A stretch of DNA of 64,000 nt from Saprospiraceae bacterium (GTDB lineage Bacteria; Bacteroidota; Bacteroidia; Chitinophagales; Saprospiraceae), in contig JALHLK010000020.1 of assembly GCA_022844565.1 (NCBI GenBank), positions 1 to 64,000 on the forward strand, given 5' to 3'. The notes below the pieces were generated by a model. It searched no databases. It saw only the letters and a program-made list of their open reading frames with translations, and had not been told where the DNA came from. Made by a program: the position numbers and the translations under genes. Each line of letters starts with the position of its first letter. The first letter of the stretch is position 1. This document shows, piece after piece, positions 46,614-54,797 of this stretch.

Positions 46614-49130
46614 ATGAAATTGCGAATCCTATTCTTACTTTTTGTACTCCTCTTTGGTTTAGATATTTACGGACAAGTCAATAGTAATCTAAAAGAATTA
46701 GATTCCGTCTTGACCTACTTACATCAAACCAAACGATTCAATGGCACGGTACTTTATGCAGAAAACGGTCAATCAATTTACAAGAAAGCATTTGGAGTTG
46801 CTAACTTTGAAACAGAAGAAAAACTTACCACCAAGTCATCATTTAATCTTGCTTCTGTAAGTAAACAATTTTTCTGTGTAGCAATAGGTCAATTGGCTGA
46901 TAAAGGATTACTCAAATTGGATGATGATTGCAAAAAGTATCTACCAGAATTACCATACAACGGCATTACGATAAGAAATCTGATGAACCAAGTTTCTGGG
47001 ATTCCAGAGTACTTCGATCTTTTTATGAATCACAAGACACCGCTGGATACATTGACGAACGAAGGGTTGATCAAACTTTTCCAGAAACACCGACCGCCTT
47101 TGGATTTTCCAACAGGTAAGGAGTGGGCATATAGTAATACCAACTATGTGTTTCTGGCTTCCATCATTGAGCGCGTTTCAAAAATGCCCATACCTGAATA
47201 TTTTGAAAAGAATATTTTTAAACCCTTAAAGATGGAAGACTCTTATGTCTATACGATCAAAATGCCAAAACCTGCCAATCATGTCTTGGGTTTTAGCGAG
47301 TTAGCAAATGGGAGAAAATTAAATGATTTGACAACTTTTGATGGTTTAGTAGGAGATGGTAATATTTATTCTTCGGTGGAAGATCTTTTGATCTGGGAGC
47401 AAAGTTTTTATACAACTACTTTAATATCAGATAAGTATAAAAAAGAAATTTTCAAGCAAGTAAAACTAAAAGATGGAAGTAGTCATCCTTATGGATTTGG
47501 CTGGATGATTGAAGATGAAAAGGAACAAGTATATATGCACACAGGTGGCTGGGCGGGCTTTGGCAATATCATCTACCGTGATGCAAAGAAAAATCGCACA
47601 GCTGTAGTATTGAGCAGCGGCAGCAATGGATTGGCCAATCGAGTATCGAGAGATTTTTTTAAAGGCCAAAAATTATCAGTACCGACCACATTTTTAATTA
47701 AGAATGTGTCCCTAATAGATGGTACTGGCTTAAAAGCACGCAATGAATCAGTAAGAATAGAAGGAAAACGGATCAAAGAAGTGGGCAACTTGACGCCTTT
47801 TGAAAATGAAGAAGTCATCGATGGGCAAGGTAAAATACTTGCACCTGGTTTTATTGATAGTCATAGCCATCTTCAAGGATATCTAAGTGTCTATCAAGAT
47901 GCGATTGCGGCATTAAATCAAGGTGTCACCACCATCGTATCAGGTCAAGATGGAGGTAGCGAACCTATTGATAGCATCCTAGCATCTCTCAAAGCCAACC
48001 CTACCGCAGTAAATATTGCAACGTATACTGGGCATGCCACGATCAGAGCAAAAGTGATGGGGAATAATGATTTAAATCGGGCTGCCACTAAAAGCGAAAT
48101 TAAGAAAATAGGCGCACTGCTAAAATCTGAAATGAAAAAAGGATCACTCGGCTTATCTACAGGACTTGAGTATGAAGATGGATTTTACAGTAGTCGCCAT
48201 GAAATCATAGAGTTGGCTAAGATTGCAGCGGCTGACAAAGGTAAATATATTAGCCATATCAGGAGTGAAGATATTTCTATGCGAGAAGCCATTGATGAAA
48301 TCATTACTATCGGACGAGAGGCTAAAATACCTGTGCAAATTTCTCATATCAAAATTGCATTAAAAGATGATTGGGGAACGGCCCCCCAACTCTTATCCAT
48401 ACTCCAAAATGCGAGGGCAGAAGGCATTGATATCACAGCTGATTGCTACCCATACGATTTTTGGAACAGTACACCAAGAGTATTGTTTCCAAAAAAAGAT
48501 TTTAAAAGCATAGATGGAGCCCAATACGCAACAGAACATTTATTTGATGCAGATGAATCTATCATGATCAGGTACAAACCCAATAGAGTGTACGAAGGTA
48601 AGTCTGTAGGCGAAATAGCAAAATTACGAAATGAAACCCATGCCCAAACTTTATTATACATCATTGCAGAAGCAGAAAAATTTGAAAAAGAGAATCCTAC
48701 TGCCTATGGCATCCAAACCATCATGGGAAAATCAATGTCGGAAGAAGATGTAATGAGTTTTCTTGCATGGCAACATACGAATGTATGCTCTGATGGTGGT
48801 AACGGAGGTCATCCACGAGGATATGGCAGCTTTACTAAAATATTGAGTCGCTATGTCAAAGAAAAGCAAATTTTGTCTTGGGAAAATGCCATAAATAAAA
48901 TGACCGCACTCTCAGCCGAACATGTAGGTATAAAAAATCGGGGTATCATAGCGCCTGATTATTTTGCAGATCTCGTATTGATAGATCCTGACACAGTAAA
49001 GGATAATGCTAGCATTGATGACCCAAAAGCACTGTCAGACGGCATTCTTAAAGTTTGGGTTAACGGCATATTGGTCTATAAAGATAAAGCATCAACCCAA
49101 AAATACCCAGGTGAATTTATTAAAAGATAG
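46614..49130 (+). CDS. Fusion of a serine hydrolase (beta-lactamase fold) with an N-acyl-D-amino-acid deacylase
   Basis: 838 residues with a signal peptide (about 1-20). Domain 1 (about 25-335) is a class C beta-lactamase/DD-peptidase fold with S81-x-x-K84, Y173-S-N175 and an HTGGW motif in place of KTG. Domain 2 (about 360-838) is an amidohydrolase of the D-aminoacylase type: IDGTGL, GKILAPGFIDSHSHLQGY, KGSLGLSTGLEYEDGFYSS, and the late VCSDGGNGGHPRG metal motif. Together they could cut D-amino-acid peptides or N-acyl-D-amino acids outside the cytoplasm. The DUF1611 and epimerase genes follow at once, pointing to D-amino acid or peptidoglycan-fragment catabolism. Confidence 0.87.
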   Translation: MKLRILFLLFVLLFGLDIYGQVNSNLKELDSVLTYLHQTKRFNGTVLYAENGQSIYKKAFGVANFETEEKLTTKSSFNLASVSKQFFCVAIGQLADKGLLKLDDDCKKYLPELPYNGITIRNLMNQVSGIPEYFDLFMNHKTPLDTLTNEGLIKLFQKHRPPLDFPTGKEWAYSNTNYVFLASIIERVSKMPIPEYFEKNIFKPLKMEDSYVYTIKMPKPANHVLGFSELANGRKLNDLTTFDGLVGDGNIYSSVEDLLIWEQSFYTTTLISDKYKKEIFKQVKLKDGSSHPYGFGWMIEDEKEQVYMHTGGWAGFGNIIYRDAKKNRTAVVLSSGSNGLANRVSRDFFKGQKLSVPTTFLIKNVSLIDGTGLKARNESVRIEGKRIKEVGNLTPFENEEVIDGQGKILAPGFIDSHSHLQGYLSVYQDAIAALNQGVTTIVSGQDGGSEPIDSILASLKANPTAVNIATYTGHATIRAKVMGNNDLNRAATKSEIKKIGALLKSEMKKGSLGLSTGLEYEDGFYSSRHEIIELAKIAAADKGKYISHIRSEDISMREAIDEIITIGREAKIPVQISHIKIALKDDWGTAPQLLSILQNARAEGIDITADCYPYDFWNSTPRVLFPKKDFKSIDGAQYATEHLFDADESIMIRYKPNRVYEGKSVGEIAKLRNETHAQTLLYIIAEAEKFEKENPTAYGIQTIMGKSMSEEDVMSFLAWQHTNVCSDGGNGGHPRGYGSFTKILSRYVKEKQILSWENAINKMTALSAEHVGIKNRGIIAPDYFADLVLIDPDTVKDNASIDDPKALSDGILKVWVNGILVYKDKASTQKYPGEFIKR

Positions 49131-49141
49131 TAATAATATTT

Positions 49142-50212
49142 ATGGAAGCTAACTCAAAACCTAAAGCAATAATATTAACAGACGGACTACTGCATACTTC
49201 CGATGCAAAAACTGCACACGGTCTCATCAGAGGTACAGATCGATTTGAAATAGTAGCCGTAATCGATGGTATACATCATGGTAAAGATGCAGGAGTAATA
49301 GTCGATGGCATCAATCGCCATATCCCGATTTTTGCAGACATAAAAGAAGCTATGGAAAAAATAGCCAATATTGAGTATTGTGTAATTGGAGTTGCTACAG
49401 TGGGCGGCATTATGCCTGAGCATTTTATTCCCATCATAGAGTCTTGTATTATCAATAAAATAAATATTGTCAATGGCCTACATCATTTGCTACAAGAAAT
49501 TCCACAAATAGTAGCTTTAGCCAATCAATACAATGTAAATTTAATTGATGTCAGAAAACCAAAAGATAAGAAAGATCTCCATTTTTGGAATGCCAGTATC
49601 TATAAGGTAAAGGTGCCGATCATAGCAGTTGTGGGTACGGATTGTGCTTTGGGCAAGAGAACCACTGCGAGATTGGTTAAACAAGCTTGTTTAGATAATA
49701 AAATCCAAGCACAGATGATTTATACAGGACAAACCGGCTGGATGCAAGGTGGTAAATATGGTTTTATTTTTGATTCGACACTCAATGATTTTATATCGGG
49801 AGAACTAGAACATGCCATTGTCACATGTTATCAAGAGACCAATCCAGATATTATCCTTTTAGAAGGGCAAGCATCCCTGAGAAACCCAAGTGGCCCTTGT
49901 GGATCGGAGTTTCTAATCTCGGGAAATGCAAAACATGTCATCCTTGTCCATGCTCCTAAACGAAAGCATTACGACCATATGCAAGAATGGGGAGAAATAC
50001 CCCCAATCAAAGATGAAATCGAATTGATAAGACTTTATGGTTCTAAAGTCATTGCAGTGGCACTCAATACTGAAGACTGTACAGATACGGAAGCACTAGC
50101 CTTTCAGACCAGTTTTGAAAAAGAGCTATCCTTACCAGTGCTACTTCCTTTACAGCAAGGTGTCTCCAAGATTATTCCTTTCATTCATACATTGATAAGG
50201 ACAGAACAATGA
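49142..50212 (+). CDS. DUF1611 family protein, DgcN-like
   Basis: 356 residues. A Rossmann-like N-terminal part (about 1-150) leads into a P-loop-like segment GTDCALGKRT at 165-174, followed by QTGWMQGGKYGFIFDS and the ILLEGQASLRNPSGPCG block. A DUF1611 member (DgcN) has been described as acting with an enolase-superfamily partner (DgcA) to convert D-glutamate through an N-acetyl intermediate. The immediate neighbour here is just such a partner, overlapping by 4 bp. I infer the same role and have not verified it. Confidence 0.8.
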   Translation: MEANSKPKAIILTDGLLHTSDAKTAHGLIRGTDRFEIVAVIDGIHHGKDAGVIVDGINRHIPIFADIKEAMEKIANIEYCVIGVATVGGIMPEHFIPIIESCIINKINIVNGLHHLLQEIPQIVALANQYNVNLIDVRKPKDKKDLHFWNASIYKVKVPIIAVVGTDCALGKRTTARLVKQACLDNKIQAQMIYTGQTGWMQGGKYGFIFDSTLNDFISGELEHAIVTCYQETNPDIILLEGQASLRNPSGPCGSEFLISGNAKHVILVHAPKRKHYDHMQEWGEIPPIKDEIELIRLYGSKVIAVALNTEDCTDTEALAFQTSFEKELSLPVLLPLQQGVSKIIPFIHTLIRTEQ

Positions 50213-51249
50213 AAATTAAGTCGATCAAAGTCTGGTTAGAACATCTACCATTAACTAAGCCATATACCATTGCTTATAAAGTAATCGAAGATACCGAAAT
50301 TGTTTTTTTAGAAATACTTTTAGAAAATGGCATCGTCGGCTTGGGTGCTTCAAACCCTTTTGAAGATGTCATAGGTGAAACACCCCAACAAACATTAATA
50401 AACCTTAGTGGTGATTATTTACAAAGTTTTGTTGGTAGAGACATCAATGATTATAATACACTCATAGACGAAGCAATTTTGCACTTCCCTACTATGCCAG
50501 GAACAGTAGCAGCCATCGACATAGCCCTTCACGATGCTTTTTGTAGGTCAAAAGGTATTAGAATTGTGGATTTATTTGGTCAAAAAGTAGATGGCCTACT
50601 CACCTCTGTAACGATAGGAATCAAAGATTTAGACCAAATGATGGACGATGCAAAGGCGTATCTTGCCCAAGGATTTAAAATCATAAAAATCAAAACAGGT
50701 ATCGATGTAGAGGAAGATATAGCAAGAGTATCGCGTTTGTCTGAAGAATTTAAAAGAAAATTGCTCATCAGAGTGGATGCCAATCAAGGTTATGACATCA
50801 ATCAATTACAATATTTTTTGAAAAAAACAAAGCATTTGGGTATTGAATTGATCGAGCAACCTTTAAGAATAGGAGCCGACATAGAATTGCTGAAGTGCAC
50901 AGACGAAGAGCGAAAGATATTTGTAGCCGATGAATCACTCATTGACCTTGCTTCTGCAATACATTTGTGCAAAAACCCTATACCCTACGGCGTTTTTAAC
51001 GTAAAGTTGATGAAATGTGGCGGTATAAAAAATGCTCGAAAAATTGCACAGATCGCAAGACAAGCAGGCATTGATTTATTCTGGGGTTGCAATGACGAAA
51101 GTAATGTTAGCATTTCTGCTGCGCTACATGTAGCCTATAGTTGCGAAAATACCAAATATCTTGACCTCGATGGCAGTTTTGATCTAGCTTATGATTTGAA
51201 ACAAAGTGGGTTTGTGGTGGATGAAGGGAGGATGTATTGTGTAGTTTGA
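50209..51249 (+). CDS. Enolase-superfamily epimerase (dipeptide epimerase / DgcA-like)
   Basis: 346 residues. The catalytic lysines are K160-I-K162 on one face and K266 on the other. The metal ligands D190, E216 and D241 are in RVDANQG, IEQPL and VADES. This matches the muconate lactonising subgroup that includes L-Ala-D/L-Glu epimerases. Pairing with the DUF1611 gene suggests racemisation of N-acetyl-glutamate or a muropeptide-derived dipeptide. It is the last gene of the cluster. Confidence 0.88.
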   Translation: MKIKSIKVWLEHLPLTKPYTIAYKVIEDTEIVFLEILLENGIVGLGASNPFEDVIGETPQQTLINLSGDYLQSFVGRDINDYNTLIDEAILHFPTMPGTVAAIDIALHDAFCRSKGIRIVDLFGQKVDGLLTSVTIGIKDLDQMMDDAKAYLAQGFKIIKIKTGIDVEEDIARVSRLSEEFKRKLLIRVDANQGYDINQLQYFLKKTKHLGIELIEQPLRIGADIELLKCTDEERKIFVADESLIDLASAIHLCKNPIPYGVFNVKLMKCGGIKNARKIAQIARQAGIDLFWGCNDESNVSISAALHVAYSCENTKYLDLDGSFDLAYDLKQSGFVVDEGRMYCVV

Positions 51250-51296
51250 TATTGTAAATGCCTTGTTTTGATAAGAGTATTAACAAATTTTATTTC

Positions 51297-51310
51297 TTGC
51301 CATTTGACAA
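51297..51310. promoter_or_regulatory. Palindromic operator, site 1 (TTGCCATTTGACAA)
   Basis: One of three 14-bp palindromes of the form TTGYCAWWTGNCAA, each 23 nt ahead of a TAnnTTTG box. Its centre would fall near -41.5, the class II activator position. Confidence 0.6.
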
Positions 51311-51333
51311 TATAATTATCATAACATGTTACA

Positions 51334-51341
51334 TAACTTTG
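51334..51341 (+). promoter_or_regulatory. -7 box for the 51368 gene
   Basis: TAACTTTG, 26 nt before the ATG, 23 nt after operator site 1. Confidence 0.55.
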
Positions 51342-51367
51342 TGAATTAAATTTCAAAGTACATTTAT

Positions 51368-52054
51368 ATGGAAAACAACACATATAAACTCGCCTCACTA
51401 GCGGCTTTTTTAACGGTAATTACCACTTTTTGTGTACATGTACTTTTTGCTGCTGGACCTACCGACTTTGAAGCAAGGATTTTATTATTCAAAGATCTAA
51501 TGTATATCATGCAAAGATGGGTAATCATTTTACATGGACTGTTGGTTTTTGTAACCATGTGGGGATTATTTTTGCATACTTATCGAAAAAGTCTCGTTTG
51601 GTCAGTTCCCGGACTCATTTTTTATACAGGTTTTATTATGGTAGAATTGGGTAGAATGATGTTTATTTTGTATTATTTAAATGGTCTACGCGAAAGATAT
51701 TTGACAGAAACGATGGCGACAACCAAGGAGATGTTGGCACATGATATCAATCAATTTACCTTAATTAGTTTTTCCTTATTTGGGCTGTTTATGCTTTTTA
51801 TTGCATTAGGAAATTTTTGTTTTGGTGCAGCGATGCTCAAAGTTGAAGGGTGGGGTAGAAAATTAGGTGTCTTATTACTCATATGGAGTGTACTCAATAT
51901 AATTGCACTTTTTAATCTTTCATATCAAAATCAAGTGATCTCAAAATTAATAGAATTTACTAATTTATATTTTCAAATGGGTATTCGATTGTCAATAGGG
52001 CTGTATCTATGGCATCTTGTGAAAATAAATAAGATATCAAATGTTATATATTAA
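51368..52054 (+). CDS. Six-helix membrane protein of unknown function
   Basis: 228 residues with about six hydrophobic helices (6-28, 56-77, 80-107, 130-157, 164-184 and 195-215) and no known motif. It is not recognised. It lies under operator site 1 and is followed, with a small overlap or a 16-nt gap depending on the start chosen, by a small secreted protein. Confidence 0.75.
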   Translation: MENNTYKLASLAAFLTVITTFCVHVLFAAGPTDFEARILLFKDLMYIMQRWVIILHGLLVFVTMWGLFLHTYRKSLVWSVPGLIFYTGFIMVELGRMMFILYYLNGLRERYLTETMATTKEMLAHDINQFTLISFSLFGLFMLFIALGNFCFGAAMLKVEGWGRKLGVLLLIWSVLNIIALFNLSYQNQVISKLIEFTNLYFQMGIRLSIGLYLWHLVKINKISNVIY

Positions 52055-52070
52055 AAAAAAACACAAAAAA

Positions 52071-52517
52071 ATGAGAATTAAGAAAATGGTTCTAGTTTGG
52101 TTTTATTCTACTCTATTTACCGTAGCAATACATGGTCAAAAAGTTACTTCTATTGACATCGTCGAGGCTAAGGAGAAAGACATGGAAGAAGTTAATTATT
52201 TTTATGAAAAGAATTGGCTTGAATTTAGAAAAGAGGCATTGAAAAGTGGGTATATTACAGATTACAAATACTTGCAATCTCAGCCTGATTCACTTGGCAT
52301 GATAACCATGACTTTATTGACCGAATATAGTGATAGCACGATGTACAATAAAAGAGAGGAACACTTCAGGCCTATCATGAGTCGTATTTCGCCCAATGGT
52401 CCCAACTATTTGACCAATAGGAAAAACAAAGAATTTTTGAGATATATTCACGGTACAGATGGATTTCATAAATGGGAAGCCATCCAAAAATCAAAAAAGA
52501 AAGTAAAAAACAAGTAA
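52071..52517 (+). CDS. Small secreted hypothetical protein
   Basis: 148 residues from the ATG at 52071 (an earlier ATG at 52041 adds only a lysine-rich run). A signal peptide (about 1-23, ending IHGQ) precedes a charged helical body with no familiar domain. It is close behind the six-helix membrane protein and probably in the same transcript. Confidence 0.65.
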   Translation: MRIKKMVLVWFYSTLFTVAIHGQKVTSIDIVEAKEKDMEEVNYFYEKNWLEFRKEALKSGYITDYKYLQSQPDSLGMITMTLLTEYSDSTMYNKREEHFRPIMSRISPNGPNYLTNRKNKEFLRYIHGTDGFHKWEAIQKSKKKVKNK

Positions 52518-52701
52518 CTATTTAGGGCTTTGCGTTCGAATCATAAAGATAAGGACATTTAAGGCAGACGAGACATCGCTATTGACGAGAAAAAAGCCTG
52601 AAGTATTACTTAAATTGGACAGTTTTTGAGAAGACTGTCATAGGCCTTAATAGTTACTAAAAAAGATTAAAATTTTTCAAAACAATTTAAATACTTAAAA
52701 C

Positions 52702-53070
52702 ATGACAAATCCAGTAACGTGGTTTGAAATAGCAGCCACAGATTTAGAGAGAGCAAAAACATTTTACGAATCCGTTTTTGGAATTCAGTGCAATTATGTT
52801 GATATGCCAGGGTCACCGATGTATATGATGGGCTCAGATATGGCCGCTCCTGGGGCAGCAGGAGCATTGGTTAAGTCAGAAAACAATACTCCTTCTACAG
52901 ATGGAAATATGATCTACTTTGGATGTGCTGACGTCGCTGTCGAAGCTTCACGTGTAGAATCTGCTGGGGGTAAATTACTATTTCCAAAAGAAAGCATAGG
53001 CGAGTTTGGATTTATTGCACAGTTTATTGATACAGAAGGGAACAGGATAGGGTTGCATTCTAATCAATAA
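52702..53070 (+). CDS. VOC family protein (glyoxalase/bleomycin resistance fold)
   Basis: 122 residues with the two betaalphabetabetabeta modules: TWFEIAATDLERAKTFYESVFG at the start and MIYFGCADVAVEASRVESAGGKLL in the second half, ending FIDTEGNRIGLHS. Family members bind a metal and act as dioxygenases, lyases or binding proteins; a specific activity cannot be given. It stands alone, with a strong hairpin behind it. Confidence 0.88.
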   Translation: MTNPVTWFEIAATDLERAKTFYESVFGIQCNYVDMPGSPMYMMGSDMAAPGAAGALVKSENNTPSTDGNMIYFGCADVAVEASRVESAGGKLLFPKESIGEFGFIAQFIDTEGNRIGLHSNQ

Positions 53071-53159
53071 AATTAAGTACTTAGCAATTTTGAAAATAGG
53101 AATTCGGTCCGGATTTTCATTTGAATTTTAATTTTACAAAGTTTAAACCAATACAGTAA

Positions 53160-53200
53160 GGACAAAAACAAAGTATGTTTTTCATCTTTTGTTTTTGTCC
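53160..53200. terminator. 13-bp perfect hairpin, bidirectional terminator
   Basis: GGACAAAAACAAA (53160-53172) pairs with TTTGTTTTTGTCC (53188-53200) around a 15-nt loop, with possible extra pairing of ACAG and CTGT outside. It lies between the convergent VOC gene and the lipoprotein gene and has T-rich arms on both strands. Confidence 0.7.
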
Positions 53201-53362
53201 GATTCTGTCAAAAGAGTGGGTATGAAAATTACTAATTTTTTGAGTTACAACAGCAAAAAAATTGAGAATATTTTATGCTGGAATGGATTTTCCTTGTCTA
53301 AAAGATGTTAATAGTAAATCAATTTTAATAGAAATCTACGCTATGGCCACATGATTTTGGTC

Positions 53363-53794
53363 CTATAAGGTAATTAATTCTGGTCCTTTAATTTTAATCA
53401 CATGACAACAATCATGCCCTATCACAAATGACCTTTTTATTAAAACTTTTTCTTCTTTGTCAAAAATTGTGTATTCAATCATTTCTCCTGTAGGTTTGAT
53501 ATTTCTTACAAGATTATCATCAGCTATGGTGGCATAAAATGGACCGTGATCAAGAGGTTTGTTGAATGTGTATTCGTGGATGATATTATTTGTCTCAACT
53601 ATTCTGGAAGTGGCATGACTAAAAGATTTGATATCTAAGGTGGTTAGATCTATTGGAATAGTAATAGTAATCCACGATTTTGTACAGATGATATTGCCGG
53701 GAGGAGGGCAATCAATGTTATTGGTTACTAAATCTTCTTGCGCACATTTTGTAAATAATATCAACATTCCAAATAATAAAAACTGCTTTACCAT
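53363..53794 (-). CDS. Small lipoprotein of unknown function
   Basis: 143 residues. The signal ends in the lipobox LFTKC with Cys at about 17. The mature part is beta-rich, with two Cys near 29 and 37 and a late HDCCHVI. No domain was recognised. It is divergent from the SGNH hydrolase gene. Confidence 0.7.
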   Translation of the reverse strand: MVKQFLLFGMLILFTKCAQEDLVTNNIDCPPPGNIICTKSWITITIPIDLTTLDIKSFSHATSRIVETNNIIHEYTFNKPLDHGPFYATIADDNLVRNIKPTGEMIEYTIFDKEEKVLIKRSFVIGHDCCHVIKIKGPELITL

Positions 53795-53876
53795 GTTCTT
53801 TTTTTTTATTTAAAGACGTTCATTGAGATTAATTTGTTAGTAAAAAAAACCTTTTTATAACTTATAAAGGAATTAC

Positions 53877-53890
53877 TTGCCAAATGGCAA
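53877..53890. promoter_or_regulatory. Palindromic operator, site 2 (TTGCCAAATGGCAA)
   Basis: A perfect palindrome, 23 nt ahead of TACATTTG (53914-53921). It has the same geometry as sites 1 and 3 and could also serve the divergent lipoprotein gene. Confidence 0.65.
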
Positions 53891-53913
53891 TAACATTCTA
53901 ACTATTAATAACA

Positions 53914-53921
53914 TACATTTG
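53914..53921 (+). promoter_or_regulatory. -7 box for the SGNH hydrolase gene
   Basis: TACATTTG. Transcription would begin near 53928, so the ATG at 53930 has almost no leader and the ATG at 53948 is the better start. Confidence 0.55.
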
Positions 53922-53947
53922 TGTTATAAATGGATATTAAAAAAGCT

Positions 53948-54610
53948 ATGTGTAAATTCCTGCTTTCAACTTATATGTTTTTGTTTTTTATAATTTTTTC
54001 TTTTGGTTGTTCAAAGAAAAGTGAATTACTTTCTGATCCTATGGATATTAAGGTAGATGACCATTTCATTGAGGCGGAAGTAAATATTCTTTTTATAGGC
54101 AATAGCTTGACATATACCAATGATCTACCAAAACTCCTAAAGAATTTTGCATTTTCAAAAGGTAAGAAAATAAATGTGACTTGTCAATGTCTTCCAAATT
54201 ATGCATTGATAGATCATTGGACAGATGGCAAAATACAAAACCTGCTTAATTCAGAAAAATTTACCCATGTCATCATTCAACAAGGCCCATCATCTCAAGA
54301 AGAGGGGAGGCTCTGGCTTATGGAATATGGAGCAAAGATCAAAGAAGTGTGTGAAATAAATAAATCAAAATTGGCGTACTATATGGTATGGCCAGCAAGA
54401 TCTAATTATTTGACATTCGACGGTGTAATCAAAAATTATACAGACGCAGCGAAGGCTAATGAAGCAATACTTTGCCCAGTTGGACTTGAATGGAAAAAGC
54501 ACTTTGATCAAACCAATGACTTTTCACTTTATGGTCCTGACGAATTTCATCCTTCTTTAAAGGGCAGTATGAAAGCAGCAGAAATTATATATAGCTCAAT
54601 TTTTAAATAG
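53948..54610 (+). CDS. SGNH/GDSL-like hydrolase lipoprotein
   Basis: 220 residues from the ATG at 53948. The lipobox Cys is at about 21 (SFGCSKK). Block I reads ILFIGNSLTYTNDLP with nucleophile S53 (GNS in place of GDS), and block V carries D198-x-x-H201 in DEFHPSLKG. The SGNH fold suggests an esterase or deacetylase acting on envelope or environmental polysaccharide. Promoter site 2 controls it. Confidence 0.8.
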   Translation: MCKFLLSTYMFLFFIIFSFGCSKKSELLSDPMDIKVDDHFIEAEVNILFIGNSLTYTNDLPKLLKNFAFSKGKKINVTCQCLPNYALIDHWTDGKIQNLLNSEKFTHVIIQQGPSSQEEGRLWLMEYGAKIKEVCEINKSKLAYYMVWPARSNYLTFDGVIKNYTDAAKANEAILCPVGLEWKKHFDQTNDFSLYGPDEFHPSLKGSMKAAEIIYSSIFK

Positions 54611-54733
54611 TAATAACTAGACAAATAAATATAAAAGATTATGCGACATTATTAAAAAGTGCGATTCTCATTAAGGCATAATTAATGATATTATTTAAAA
54701 TTAAGATTTAATTAACCTGTATATCGGGTTTTC

Positions 54734-54747
54734 TTGTCAAATGTCAA
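54734..54747. promoter_or_regulatory. Palindromic operator, site 3 (TTGTCAAATGTCAA)
   Basis: 23 nt ahead of TATTTTTG (54771-54778). It has the same layout as sites 1 and 2; the right half is TGTCAA, a weaker palindrome. Confidence 0.6.
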
Positions 54748-54770
54748 GAATATTATATGAAAAGCCATCC

Positions 54771-54778
54771 TATTTTTG
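54771..54778 (+). promoter_or_regulatory. -7 box for the DUF2911 gene
   Basis: TATTTTTG, 19 nt before the ATG at 54798. Confidence 0.5.
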
Positions 54779-54797
54779 AAAGATCAAATTAAATATC

